Below the pieces are notes generated by a model, which saw only the letters and a list, made by a program, of their open reading frames with translations, did not search any database and was not told where the DNA came from. A stretch of DNA of 25,505 nt, taken from NCBI GenBank assembly GCA_035698665.1, contig DASSBN010000090.1, forward strand, positions 1 to 25,505, given 5' to 3'. The position numbers and the translations under genes were made by a program. The stretch comes from DATEOR01 sp035698665 (lineage in GTDB: Bacteria; Actinomycetota; Thermoleophilia; Gaiellales; Gaiellaceae). Positions 7,690 through 14,336 of the stretch are shown here, in pieces. Position 1 is the first letter of the stretch, and the number at the start of each line of letters is the position of its first letter.

Positions 7690-8882
7690 CCGTCCAGGTC
7701 CGGCACGCGAAGGCGAACGAGCTCCGGAGTGGGATCGCCCCGGTCTCGCACTACTTCGGGAGCGAGCCGGCCGAGGAGAACGTCCGTCGCTTCGAGCGGG
7801 TCCTCAGGCCCGAGCGTATGCACCTCGCCGAGGAGGACGGCCAGGTCGTCGGCAGCGCGAGCGCGTTCGAGTTCCAGCTCACGGTGCCTGGTGGGATCGT
7901 GCCCGCTGCGGGCGTGACCATCGTCGGCGTGCTGCCGACCCACCGGCGGCAGGGGATCCTCACGCAGCTCATGCGCGCGCAGCTCGACGACATCCACGAG
8001 CGCGGCGAGCCGCTCGCGTGCCTGTGGGCCTCGGAGGAGACGATCTACGGCCGCTTCGGCTATGGAATGGCCGCGCTCTGCGGGGAGATCGAGCTCCAGC
8101 GCACGTACGGGAGCTTCCGGAAGCCCCCTGAGCACGGCGGCTCGTTCCGGCTCCTCTCCTACGAGGAGGCGCTCGAGGCGATCCCGCCTGTCTACGCGCG
8201 TGTCGCGGCCGAGACCCCGGGCATGTTCGCGCGCCCGCGCGAGTGGTGGGAGGTTCGTGCGCTCCACGATTCCGAGGCCCGCCGCGACGGTGCGGGGGAG
8301 ATGGTGCGTGTCGTCCTCGAGCGCGACGGCGAGGGCATCGCCTATGCGATCTACCGGCTGAAGATGGACTTCGACGCCGGGAGCTCGACCGGGGAGGTTC
8401 GCGTCCTCGAGGCGATGGGCGTCGATGCCGAGGCAACCGCCGGGATCTGGCGTTTCCTGCTCGACACCGACTGGATGGACAGCGTCACCGCGGAGCTTCT
8501 CCCTGTCGACCATCCGCTCTTCCTGCTGCTCGAGCACCCGCGGCGAATGCGCTTCCGCCTGGGAGACTCGCTCTGGGTCCGGCTCGTCGACGTCGGCGCG
8601 GCTCTCGCCGCCCGTTCTCTCGGGGGCGACGTCGTGCTGGCCGTGGCGGATGCGTTCTGTCCCTGGAACGACGCCGCGTACTCGCTCGACGGCTCGAAGA
8701 CCATGGCGAACCCCGACTTACGGCTCGACGTCTCAGACCTCGCCAGTGCCTATCTCGGCGCGTTCACGTTCGCCCAGCTTCAACGTGCCGGTCGCATCGA
8801 GGCGCTCACGGAGGGCGCTGTTGATCGCGCCGACGCCGCCTTCCGCACCGACCGGGCGCCCTGGTGCCCGGAGATCTTCTGA
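7686..8882 (+). CDS. Eis-family GNAT N-acetyltransferase
   Basis: The length of 398 residues and the architecture match the Eis family of actinobacteria: a GNAT domain, a second GNAT-like domain and a C-terminal SCP-like region. The acetyl-CoA loop is VTIVGVLPTHRRQGILTQLM. The catalytic Tyr is in ETIYGRFGYG, and the protein ends in PEIF, so the terminal Phe carboxylate used as general base in Eis is kept. Eis enzymes acetylate multiple amines, including aminoglycosides and lysines; the true substrate here is unknown and resistance should not be assumed. It starts with an ATG that overlaps the helicase stop by 4 bases, so translation is probably coupled. It shares the helicase promoter. Confidence 0.9.
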   Translation: MTVQVRHAKANELRSGIAPVSHYFGSEPAEENVRRFERVLRPERMHLAEEDGQVVGSASAFEFQLTVPGGIVPAAGVTIVGVLPTHRRQGILTQLMRAQLDDIHERGEPLACLWASEETIYGRFGYGMAALCGEIELQRTYGSFRKPPEHGGSFRLLSYEEALEAIPPVYARVAAETPGMFARPREWWEVRALHDSEARRDGAGEMVRVVLERDGEGIAYAIYRLKMDFDAGSSTGEVRVLEAMGVDAEATAGIWRFLLDTDWMDSVTAELLPVDHPLFLLLEHPRRMRFRLGDSLWVRLVDVGAALAARSLGGDVVLAVADAFCPWNDAAYSLDGSKTMANPDLRLDVSDLASAYLGAFTFAQLQRAGRIEALTEGAVDRADAAFRTDRAPWCPEIF

Positions 8883-8905
8883 CGCACGAAACGGGCCTCT
8901 TGCGC

Positions 8906-8911
8906 TAGCAT
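8906..8911 (+). promoter_or_regulatory. -10 element of the M23 peptidase gene, leaderless type
   Basis: TAGCAT ends 8 bases before the GTG at 8920, with only GC-rich non-SD sequence between. Confidence 0.55.
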
Positions 8912-8919
8912 CCGCCGCC

Positions 8920-9414
8920 GTGTTCGCCCGGTTGGCCCTTGCGGGCCTTTTTGTTTGCGCACTTTTTGCCGCGCCCGCGGCCGCCCAGCTCCCCGAACCG
9001 GTGGAGCGCGTGCCCGACCGCCAGCTCTTCTTCGTCCCCCTGAACGGGAACCTCGGCTCGCCCTTCGGCTACCGCTGGGGCCGGATGCACGAGGGGATCG
9101 ACATCGAGGGCTGGGCGCACACGGACGTGCACGCCGCCCTGGCGGGAACGGTCACCAACGTCGGCTGGCTGAACAACTACGGCGGCTTCGGTCTCGTGGT
9201 CAAGCTGCGCCACGACGGCGGCATCGTGACGATGTATGCGCACCTCGCGAAGGCGCTCGTCCGGCCCGGCGATCGCGTCTCCGAAGGACAGCTCATCGCC
9301 AAGGCGGGCTGCACCGGCTCCTGCACCGGAGTTCACCTGCACTTCCAGGTCTGGGTCGACGGGAAGCTGACCGACCCGCAGCGGTTCCTCGGGAACCGCG
9401 TTCGCCTGCGCTAG
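8920..9414 (+). CDS. secreted M23-family (LytM) metallopeptidase
   Basis: The 164-aa protein has a signal peptide (RLALAGLFVCALFAAPAAA). The rest is a compact M23 peptidase domain. The zinc ligands can be placed in MHEGIDIEG (His and Asp) and VHLHFQVW (the HxH motif), with catalytic support from MYAHLA. M23 enzymes cut peptide cross-bridges in peptidoglycan, outside the membrane. No LysM or SH3 cell-wall-binding domain is present. The core hydrolase residues are kept, so it is probably active rather than an EnvC-like regulator. The start is the GTG just downstream of TAGCAT. Its stop codon overlaps that of the convergent VOC gene inside one CTAG. Confidence 0.88.
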   Translation: MFARLALAGLFVCALFAAPAAAQLPEPVERVPDRQLFFVPLNGNLGSPFGYRWGRMHEGIDIEGWAHTDVHAALAGTVTNVGWLNNYGGFGLVVKLRHDGGIVTMYAHLAKALVRPGDRVSEGQLIAKAGCTGSCTGVHLHFQVWVDGKLTDPQRFLGNRVRLR

Positions 9415-10139
9415 CGGTTGTGGTTGACGATCTCGACGGAGTTGCCGTCGGGATCGAGTACGTAGGCGCCGTAATAGCCGGGGTGGTAGATCGGGCGCTC
9501 GCCCGGAGGCCCGTCGTCGCGATAGCCGGCGCCGGTCAGCGCCGCGTGGAACTCGTCCACCGTCGCGTTGTCGTCGGCGGGGAAGGCGATGTGGAGGTTC
9601 TCGGTGGGTGAGCCCGAGACGACGGAGAACGACCCCGTGCCGCCGGCGAACATGGCCCGCTCCGGCGAGTCGAAGCGCTGCTCGAAACCGCCGAAGGGGG
9701 CGACGAGCTCGTAGAAGCGCTTCGAGGCGGCGACGTCGCGCACGCGGATCCAGAGGTGATCCACGGTGCCGTCCTCCCGGAGCTTCTCCGCGTAGTGAAC
9801 GGCCTCCACGCTGTTTCCGTCGGGGTCGAGGAGGAAGCCGCCGTAGTAGTCGTCGCCGTACTCGGGCCGCGGCCCGGGCTCGCCGTCGCTCCCGTACCCG
9901 GCGTCGACGCCGGCGCGCCAGAACTCGTCGACCTTGTCGCGTGACGCGGCCGGGAAGCCGACGTGCAGTCCCCGCGTGACCGGGTTCCCGTCGCGTGCGG
10001 CCGTGAGCGACCAGTCGTCCCATTCGGGGCCCATGTCGCCGTCGGAGGTCTTTTCGATCTCGAGCACCTCGAGGACCGTGTCGTAGAAGCGCTGCGAGGC
10101 CTGACGGTCGGAAACGCGGATGGTGACGTGGTCGAAGAT
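9411..10139 (-). CDS. tandem VOC (glyoxalase/bleomycin-resistance fold) protein with a likely AUC start
   Basis: Two VOC modules follow each other, at residues about 1-120 and 125-242. The first opens IFDHVTIRVSDRQASQRFYD and contains GFLLDPDGNSVEAVH. The second opens VDHLWIRVRDVAASKRFYEL and contains AYVLDPDGNSVEIVNHNR. VOC proteins bind a metal and act as dioxygenases, lyases or binding proteins; the substrate is unknown. The first canonical start in frame is GTG at 10067, giving 218 aa, but that would delete the first strand and helix of module 1. Reading upstream, homology runs to ATC at 10137-10139. A CATAGT -10 lies 6 bases before it, and no ATG, GTG or TTG is in frame nearby. I therefore infer a leaderless AUC start. 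A start-codon mutation is the alternative. Confidence 0.82.
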   Translation of the reverse strand: MFDHVTIRVSDRQASQRFYDTVLEVLEIEKTSDGDMGPEWDDWSLTAARDGNPVTRGLHVGFPAASRDKVDEFWRAGVDAGYGSDGEPGPRPEYGDDYYGGFLLDPDGNSVEAVHYAEKLREDGTVDHLWIRVRDVAASKRFYELVAPFGGFEQRFDSPERAMFAGGTGSFSVVSGSPTENLHIAFPADDNATVDEFHAALTGAGYRDDGPPGERPIYHPGYYGAYVLDPDGNSVEIVNHNR

Positions 10140-10145
10140 GGACCG

Positions 10146-10151
10146 ACTATG
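10146..10151 (-). promoter_or_regulatory. -10 element for the VOC gene
   Basis: CATAGT on the minus strand ends 6 bases before the proposed AUC start at 10139. It lies back to back with the -10 of the divergent reductase gene, 18 bases away. Confidence 0.45.
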
Positions 10152-10169
10152 CCCGAACGGAGCCGTCGG

Positions 10170-10175
10170 TAGTCT
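10170..10175 (+). promoter_or_regulatory. -10 element of the aldo/keto reductase gene
   Basis: TAGTCT ends 8 bases before the ATG at 10184. The intervening TGGAGACGG has a weak GGAG, so either leaderless or SD-assisted initiation is possible. Confidence 0.5.
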
Positions 10176-10183
10176 GGAGACGG

Positions 10184-11158
10184 ATGGAGCGGCGAACGCT
10201 TGGACAGGGCCTCGAGGTCTCCGCGGTCGGGCTCGGCTGCATGGGGATGTCGGAGTTCTACGGCGCGCGCGACGAGCAGGAGGCGCTTGAGACCATCCAC
10301 CGGGCGCTGGACCTCGGCGTGACCTTCCTGGACACGGCCGACATGTACGGCCCGTTCACGAACGAGAAGCTCGTCGCACGTGCGATCGCGGGCCGGCGCG
10401 ACGAGGTGCAGCTGGCGACCAAGTTCGGCAACGTGCGCGGCGAAAACGGCGAGCGACTGGGAATCCGAGGCGACGCCGACTACGTGCGCCAGGCGTGCGA
10501 GGCCTCGCTCGAGCGTCTCGGCGTCGACCACATCGATCTCTACTACCAGCACCGGGTCGACAGGAGCACCGAGATCGAGGAGACCGTCGGCGCGATGGCC
10601 GAGCTCGTGCAGGCCGGCAAGGTGCGCCACATCGGTCTCTCCGAGGCAGCGCCGGAGACCATCCGCCGCGCGCACGCCGTGCACCCGGTCACGGCGCTGC
10701 AGAGCGAATACTCGCTCTGGACGCGTGACCCCGAGGACGAGATCCTGCCGACGGTTCGCGAGCTCGGCATCGGCTTCGTGGCGTACAGCCCGCTCGGTCG
10801 CGGCTTTCTCTCGGGGCGGATCACCTCGCCGGACGACCTCGATCCCGACGACTTCAGGCGCAGCAACCCGCGCTTCCAGGGCGGGAACTTCGACCGGAAC
10901 CTCGCGCTCGTCGAGCGAGTCCGGGAGATCGCCGAGGAGAAGGACGTCACGCCGGCACAGCTGGCGCTCGCCTGGGTCCTCAGCCAGGACGACATCGTCC
11001 CGATCCCGGGAACGAAGCGCGTGCGCTACCTGGAGGAGAACGCAGGGGCAGCCCAGGTCGAGCTGAGCGACGAGGATCTGGCGCGCATCGAAGAGGCGTT
11101 CCCGAAGGGCGCCACGTCCGGGGAGCGCTACCCGGACATGTCCTCGATCGACCGCTAG
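10184..11158 (+). CDS. aldo/keto reductase
   Basis: A 324-aa NADPH-dependent carbonyl reductase of the AKR superfamily, with a (beta/alpha)8 barrel. The catalytic tetrad is visible: Asp in FLDTADMYG, Tyr in the same motif, Lys in LATKFGNV and His in LYYQHRVD. The opening LGQGLEVSAVGLGCMGMSEF is typical of the AKR subgroup that includes YajO/IolS-like and AKR13 proteins. The cofactor-binding end VPIPGTKRVRYLEENAGAAQ is intact. It probably reduces aldehydes, ketones or quinones; the natural substrate is unknown. It is divergent from the VOC gene and shares a short intergenic region with it, which may mean shared control of reactive-carbonyl handling (inference). Confidence 0.93.
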   Translation: MERRTLGQGLEVSAVGLGCMGMSEFYGARDEQEALETIHRALDLGVTFLDTADMYGPFTNEKLVARAIAGRRDEVQLATKFGNVRGENGERLGIRGDADYVRQACEASLERLGVDHIDLYYQHRVDRSTEIEETVGAMAELVQAGKVRHIGLSEAAPETIRRAHAVHPVTALQSEYSLWTRDPEDEILPTVRELGIGFVAYSPLGRGFLSGRITSPDDLDPDDFRRSNPRFQGGNFDRNLALVERVREIAEEKDVTPAQLALAWVLSQDDIVPIPGTKRVRYLEENAGAAQVELSDEDLARIEEAFPKGATSGERYPDMSSIDR

Positions 11159-11194
11159 CCGCTCCGTCTAGCGCGCGGCCGCGTCGCCGGCGTT

Positions 11195-11227
11195 CTCATC
11201 TTTCTCTCATGGGAGCACAATGAGAAT
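11195..11227 (+). promoter_or_regulatory. direct-repeat operator and -10 element of the response-regulator remnant
   Basis: CTCAT occurs at 11195-11199 and 11206-11210, exactly one helical turn (11 bases) apart. A -10-like GAGAAT (11222-11227) follows 11 bases after the second copy and ends 6 bases before the ATG at 11234. OmpR/PhoB-type regulators bind such 11-bp-period direct repeats in place of a -35. The same arrangement stands upstream of the lipoprotein gene at 14565. Confidence 0.55.
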
Positions 11228-11233
11228 CGGCCC

Positions 11234-11389
11234 ATGCGCGTGCTCATGGTTGAAGACGACGTCAAGATGGCCGGCCTGGTGCGCCGCGGGCTCCAGGAGG
11301 ACGGCCATGCGGCCGATCTGGCCTCGACGGGCGAGGACGCGGTCTGGATGGCGCAGGCCCATCCGCGCAGTCGGAAACGCTTGCGGTAG
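11234..11389 (+). pseudogene. truncated OmpR-family response regulator, receiver-domain start only
   Basis: Fifty-one residues are open. The first 46 or so match the start of an OmpR-family receiver domain: RVLMVEDDVKMAGLVRRGLQ, then DGHAADLASTGEDAVWMAQA. The acidic Glu-Asp-Asp pocket is present. The phospho-acceptor Asp, expected about 6-8 residues after the AQAHP stretch, is missing, and so is the whole DNA-binding domain. The frame runs into unrelated sequence and stops at TAG 11387-11389. No histidine kinase is nearby. The break probably marks the left edge of a deletion or insertion that also left the integrase remnant downstream. The promoter and operator still look intact, so a short non-functional peptide may be made. 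Confidence 0.8.
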
Positions 11390-11419
11390 GGCGGCGGCGG
11401 GCTAGCTGAGCGCTTTTAT

Positions 11420-11456
11420 CGAAACGACTGGCGAAACGCTAGACGACTTCGTTTCG
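11420..11456. repeat. inverted repeat CGAAACGA ... TCGTTTCG with an extra CGAAACG copy
   Basis: CGAAACGA at 11420-11427 and TCGTTTCG at 11449-11456 are perfect reverse complements. A further direct CGAAACG lies between them at 11432-11438. It sits in non-coding sequence just after the truncated regulator. It could be a protein-binding site or a recombination remnant; too short to decide. Confidence 0.4.
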
Positions 11457-11511
11457 TGCCCGGGCGCGAGAAGGGGCTGCCCCTCAGGGCGAGCTGCGAA
11501 TTCCGCAAGGG

Positions 11512-11724
11512 TTAGCTGGATGGTCTCAAAACACGATGTCTGGTCGCACTCGCAGACAAAGTCGCCTCCTCCAAGCCGCGGTTGGCGAAGACGGTGTGGA
11601 GACGCTCATTGACTTCGTGCATGAGCCTCGAGTGAGAACGTTCCATCGACCTCTCCTTGTCGGCCCTCTCGGCCAGATTGGCAGTTTGGAGGTCAAAGAG
11701 GTCGGGCGAGCGGTAGAGCTTCAC
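11512..11724 (-). CDS. small ORF of unknown function in the accessory scar
   Basis: From GTG 11724 (or TTG 11751) an ORF of 70-79 residues ends at TAA 11512-11514. The central part (FDLQTANLAERADKERSMER, then SRLMHEVNERLHTVF) is charged and predicted helical, which is unlike the Arg/Ala/Pro-rich shadow frames common in this genome. I know no family. It follows the end of another small minus-strand reading frame (stop at 11763) and could be part of the same broken unit. It could also be a fragment. Confidence 0.4.
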   Translation of the reverse strand: MKLYRSPDLFDLQTANLAERADKERSMERSHSRLMHEVNERLHTVFANRGLEEATLSASATRHRVLRPSS

Positions 11725-11762
11725 CTTACGCCGTTGTGTCCGCCAGCGCAAAGGGCCGAGGA

Positions 11763-11972
11763 CTAGCTGGCAGCGCGGGCGTTCTCGACCAGCACAGCGA
11801 GTTCATCCCGTGACCGCTCGATGATCCGCTGCAAGTCGGTTACGAACTCGGTATCGAGGGGGTTGTCGACTGCCTGGAACGCTTCGAGCGCCTTGTCGCC
11901 GCAGCCGACGAGGATGCGGAGGAGGGCAATCTGCTTTTGAACAGTGTCCGAGGCGATGGAGACGGGGTACCC
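11763..11972 (-). pseudogene. C-terminal remnant of an unknown small protein
   Basis: In this frame the sequence reads SIASDTVQKQIALLRILVGC, then GDKALEAFQAVDNPLDTEFV and a helical tail ending RAAS before TAG 11763-11765. The composition looks protein-like, but upstream the frame meets a TGA. No ATG, GTG or TTG precedes the coherent part, so the 5' end seems to have been lost. It lies downstream of the integrase fragment on the same strand. Confidence 0.4.
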
Positions 11973-11989
11973 GCGTCATGCGGCGACTG

Positions 11990-12231
11990 AAACCACTCGC
12001 GCGTGGCAAGCGCCAAGCTCGGCGGGCGTCTGTGAGGATGGCGTCGAGCGCAGCCTGGGCCGTCCTCTTTGTGAAGTACCCCTCCGGCGGAGCGCCGCCG
12101 ACGATCCATGCAGGCCCCAGTCGCTTCTGGACCTGCTTGCCGCCGACCCTGAATCTGACGTACCACTGGGGCCGGCGCTTCCCCTCGACGCAGAACGCGT
12201 TGCCCGCCGCAGGGATAGCCTGATCTTGCAT
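11990..12231 (-). pseudogene. tyrosine-type integrase, N-terminal fragment
   Basis: From ATG 12231, preceded by AAGGAGG 12 bases upstream, the frame gives KRRPQWYVRFRVGGKQVQKR, then GPAWIVGGAPPEGYFTKRTA and ALDAILTDARRA. This is the usual N-terminal arm-binding start of actinobacterial phage or ICE tyrosine recombinases. After about residue 75 the sequence no longer resembles an integrase. The core-binding domain and the catalytic R...HxxR...Y part are absent. The frame continues as low-complexity shadow to 11803. About 850 bases to the right lies a tRNA-Val gene, a common integration target. The likely history is an element that integrated and then decayed. Confidence 0.7.
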
Positions 12232-12413
12232 AGGGAGCTTCGCCTCCTTATGCCGTGCCCCCCGGGCGTCCTACCGCCGCGGGGGCGTTTACGTGTTCAA
12301 GCGACGTCGACTTCCATCAGTTCGTGTCCCACGTGTCCCGGACTCGAACACAAGCCACGCTGGCAGGTAGCACAACTGCCCAAAAGGCCGAAGGCGCGCT
12401 CGCGATTCTCCCA
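12232..12413. other. non-coding gap with no clear feature
   Basis: It contains the Shine-Dalgarno site of the integrase fragment and a GC-rich patch (about 12260-12290). I see no convincing gene on either strand. The open frames here are short and Arg/Pro-rich. Confidence 0.4.
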
Positions 12414-12419
12414 TAGCGT
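12414..12419 (+). promoter_or_regulatory. -10 element of the orphan lipoprotein gene
   Basis: TAGCGT ends 7 bases before the GTG at 12427. No Shine-Dalgarno sequence is seen. Confidence 0.45.
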
Positions 12420-12426
12420 AGGCAGG

Positions 12427-13032
12427 GTGATTGGCCGCACCGTCAAGCTCATCGTCCCGATCCTGCTGATTCCACTTCTTTGCCTCGTTGTGGGAGTCGG
12501 GTGCGGCGAGACGTCCTCTGCCGAAGGTTCGGGGCACGCCGTAGGCGGCAGTTCCAGCACCGAATCCGAGACGATTCCCGGACAACTCCCGATCGGCGAG
12601 AAGCCGTCGCTTCCGGTCGAGCCGTATTGGTTTGGTAGGAACATCGGAGACGCCACAGCGTTCGTCGCCACAGAGTCACACTCCGACGGCCCTTCCTATC
12701 GCTATGACGTCTACTACGAGCTGCCCTCAGCCGACGGGAAGTCGGGCGCGTTCCCGAGCCAAGTGCCATCTCCGGGCGAGATTCAGGTGATCAGCGTCTC
12801 GCTCAGAGGATCAGTCGCTCGCCAAATGGTTGAGACCTACATGATCACCAAGCATTACCCCATCGTCCTCGCGAACGGCGAATCGGCCACCTTCTTCCCC
12901 AATCCGGGACCGTCGGAGACCGGCTTCGCCCTTGCGACCAAGACGACCTTCGTGTCGGTTCTCGGCCCGGCAGTTACATCTCTGGACGAGAACGCGAGAG
13001 AAGACCTGGCTGTTCGCCTACGGCGTCTCTAA
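12427..13032 (+). CDS. lipoprotein of unknown function
   Basis: The 201-aa protein has a lipoprotein signal (VKLIVPILLIPLLCLVVGVG followed by Cys at residue 26) and then a Ser/Glu-rich linker. The rest is a polar domain (VEPYWFGRNIGDATAFVATE, YRYDVYYELPSADGKSGAFP) with no Cys. It would be anchored to the outer face of the membrane. I recognise no family. Base composition is less G+C-rich than the neighbours and it lies between an integrase fragment and a tRNA, so it may be cargo of the former element (inference). The start is set by the signal peptide and the -10 element 7 bases upstream. Confidence 0.7.
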   Translation: MIGRTVKLIVPILLIPLLCLVVGVGCGETSSAEGSGHAVGGSSSTESETIPGQLPIGEKPSLPVEPYWFGRNIGDATAFVATESHSDGPSYRYDVYYELPSADGKSGAFPSQVPSPGEIQVISVSLRGSVARQMVETYMITKHYPIVLANGESATFFPNPGPSETGFALATKTTFVSVLGPAVTSLDENAREDLAVRLRRL

Positions 13033-13033
13033 C

Positions 13034-13061
13034 TTGGGCGCCAATTCGTCTCCGATAGACT
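13034..13061 (+). promoter_or_regulatory. tRNA-Val promoter
   Basis: A -35-like TTGGGC (13034-13039) and a -10 TAGACT (13056-13061) are separated by 16 bases. The -10 ends 12 bases before the mature tRNA 5' end. Confidence 0.6.
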
Positions 13062-13073
13062 GACCCTCCGCAA

Positions 13074-13146
13074 GGGCGGTTAGCTCAGTTGGGAGAGCAC
13101 CAGCTCGACAAGCTGGGGGTCACTGGTTCGAGCCCAGTACCGCCCA
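13074..13146 (+). tRNA. tRNA-Val (anticodon GAC)
   Basis: A complete 73-base cloverleaf can be drawn. The acceptor stem GGGCGGT/ACCGCCC has seven pairs, followed by D stem GCTC/GAGC, anticodon stem CCAGC/GCTGG, T stem ACTGG/CCAGT with loop TTCGAGC, and discriminator A. CCA is not encoded. The anticodon loop is TCGACAA, so GAC sits at positions 34-36 and would read GUC/GUU. Position 33, nearly always U, is C here. A perfect hairpin terminator follows. Confidence 0.93.
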
Positions 13147-13151
13147 TCGAA

Positions 13152-13171
13152 AAAGCCCCGCGAGGGGCTTT
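13152..13171 (+). terminator. hairpin terminator after tRNA-Val
   Basis: AAAGCCCC, loop GCGA, then GGGGCTTT form a perfect 8-bp stem 5 bases after the tRNA. The T-run is short (TTTCTC), so it would be a compact intrinsic terminator. Confidence 0.8.
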
Positions 13172-13225
13172 CTCATTTCGACGTCGTGCGCCGGTGAGAC
13201 CGTAGGCTGCAGCGGAAGGAGCGGC

Positions 13226-13648
13226 ATGGAGATCACGCGGAACACCAAGGACACGGGACGCGGGTCGAGCGACTGGTTCACGGGCGACGTGTTCCTCGAC
13301 ACGGTCGCTTCGCCGACGGGTGCGTCGGAGATCAGCGCCGCGAGCGTGCATTTCACGCCCGGAGCACGAACCGCCTGGCACACGCATCCGCGAGGCCAGA
13401 CGATCTGGGTGACCGAGGGCATCGGGGTCTGCCAGTCCGAGGGCGGCCCGATCGAGGTCATCCGGCCGGGCGACCGCGTCTTCTTCGAGCCGGGGGAGAA
13501 CCATTGGCACGGCGCTGCACCCGACCGGTTCATGACGCACATCGCGCTGCAGCAGGCGAACGAGGACCGCGACGTGGTCGAGTGGGGCCGACATGTCGCC
13601 GAGGAAGAGTACGCCGCGGCTTCGGCCGTCCTTCAAGGCGGCCGCTGA
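13226..13648 (+). CDS. small cupin-domain protein
   Basis: This 140-aa single-domain cupin shows motif 1 as TAWHTHPRGQTIWVTEG, with the HxH metal ligands, Gln in place of the usual second-row residue, and Glu. Motif 2 is RPGDRVFFEPGENHWHGA, with the last His ligand. It belongs to the group that includes hydroxynitrile-lyase-like and carboxymuconolactone-decarboxylase-associated cupins, which bind Mn or Fe. No substrate can be assigned. The ATG is preceded by AAGGAG at normal spacing. It stands alone after the tRNA terminator. Confidence 0.88.
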   Translation: MEITRNTKDTGRGSSDWFTGDVFLDTVASPTGASEISAASVHFTPGARTAWHTHPRGQTIWVTEGIGVCQSEGGPIEVIRPGDRVFFEPGENHWHGAAPDRFMTHIALQQANEDRDVVEWGRHVAEEEYAAASAVLQGGR

Positions 13649-13707
13649 TGCGCGGCGCGGTCTGATGAACGAGCGGCAGGCGATCAAGGTCCTCCTGCGT
13701 CCGTGAG

Positions 13708-14298
13708 GTGGCGGCCGTCGGGATGGAGTCGTCCGGAATGCAACCGCGCGCGATCGTGGTGGTCGAAGGCGAGAGCGACCAGGTCGCGGTCGAGACCCTC
13801 GCCGAGCGCCGCGGCGTCGACCTCCGAGCCCTGGGAATCCAGGTCGAGCGCCTGGGAGGCGCGCATCGGATCGGGAAGTTTCTCCAGGAGGTCGGAGTAG
13901 GCGGTCCGCGGCTCTCGGGACTTTGCGATGCCGGCGAGGAACCGGTCTTCCGGAGGGCGCTCGAGCGCGCCGGTTTCGGCACCGATCTGACGCGCGGGGA
14001 CATGGAGCGCCTCGGGTTCTACGTCTGCGACGCGGATCTGGAGGAGGAGCTGATCCGTGCGCTCGGCGCGCCGCGCGTCGAGGAGATCATCCGAGCCAAC
14101 GACGATCTGCATCGGCTGCAGAAGCTCCAGCAGATGCCAGAGTGGCGCGACCGCGCCGCCGAGGAGCAGCTACGGCGATTCATGGGCAGCGGCGGGCGGC
14201 GCAAGATCCGGTACGCCCAGTTGCTCGTCGAGGCGCTCGACCTCGACCGGGTCCCCCGGCCGCTCGACCGAGTCCTCGCCCATTCGTTGCAGAGGTGA
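13708..14298 (+). CDS. TOPRIM-domain-only protein, OLD/DnaG-like fold
   Basis: The 196-aa protein opens its conserved region with RAIVVVEGESDQVAVETLAE, the Glu-containing first TOPRIM motif. It then has RLSGLCDAGEE and FYVCDADLEEELIRALG, which carry the acidic residues that hold Mg2+. The fold is that of the nuclease half of OLD proteins, here without the ABC-type ATPase. The C-terminal third (RKIRYAQLLVEALDLDRVPR) is typical of standalone actinobacterial members. The reaction is unknown; nicking, nucleotidyl transfer or RNA processing are all possible. The start is uncertain: GTG 13708, ATG 13723 or ATG 13738, and only the last few residues are affected. Confidence 0.78.
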   Translation: MAAVGMESSGMQPRAIVVVEGESDQVAVETLAERRGVDLRALGIQVERLGGAHRIGKFLQEVGVGGPRLSGLCDAGEEPVFRRALERAGFGTDLTRGDMERLGFYVCDADLEEELIRALGAPRVEEIIRANDDLHRLQKLQQMPEWRDRAAEEQLRRFMGSGGRRKIRYAQLLVEALDLDRVPRPLDRVLAHSLQR

Positions 14299-14336
14299 TC
14301 GGCCGGGACGACCGAGGGAGGTTGGCAACCTTGGGC

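Noticed and set aside
11536..11766. Plus-strand 76-codon frame
   Set aside because: It is the shadow of the more protein-like minus-strand small ORF, and has no start signal.
12339..12353. GTTCGAGTCCGGG on the minus strand, resembling a tRNA T-arm and possible att copy
   Set aside because: The other half of the stem is not complementary and only GTTCGAG.CC is shared with the tRNA-Val; too short to call.
12289..12671. Minus-strand frames of 98-124 codons opposite the orphan lipoprotein start
   Set aside because: No start signal and no protein-like pattern; the plus-strand lipoprotein with signal peptide and -10 explains the region.
13664..13706. Thirteen-codon ORF beginning MNERQAIKVLL before the TOPRIM gene
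   Set aside because: Very short, no clear ribosome site; could be a leader peptide but nothing supports it.
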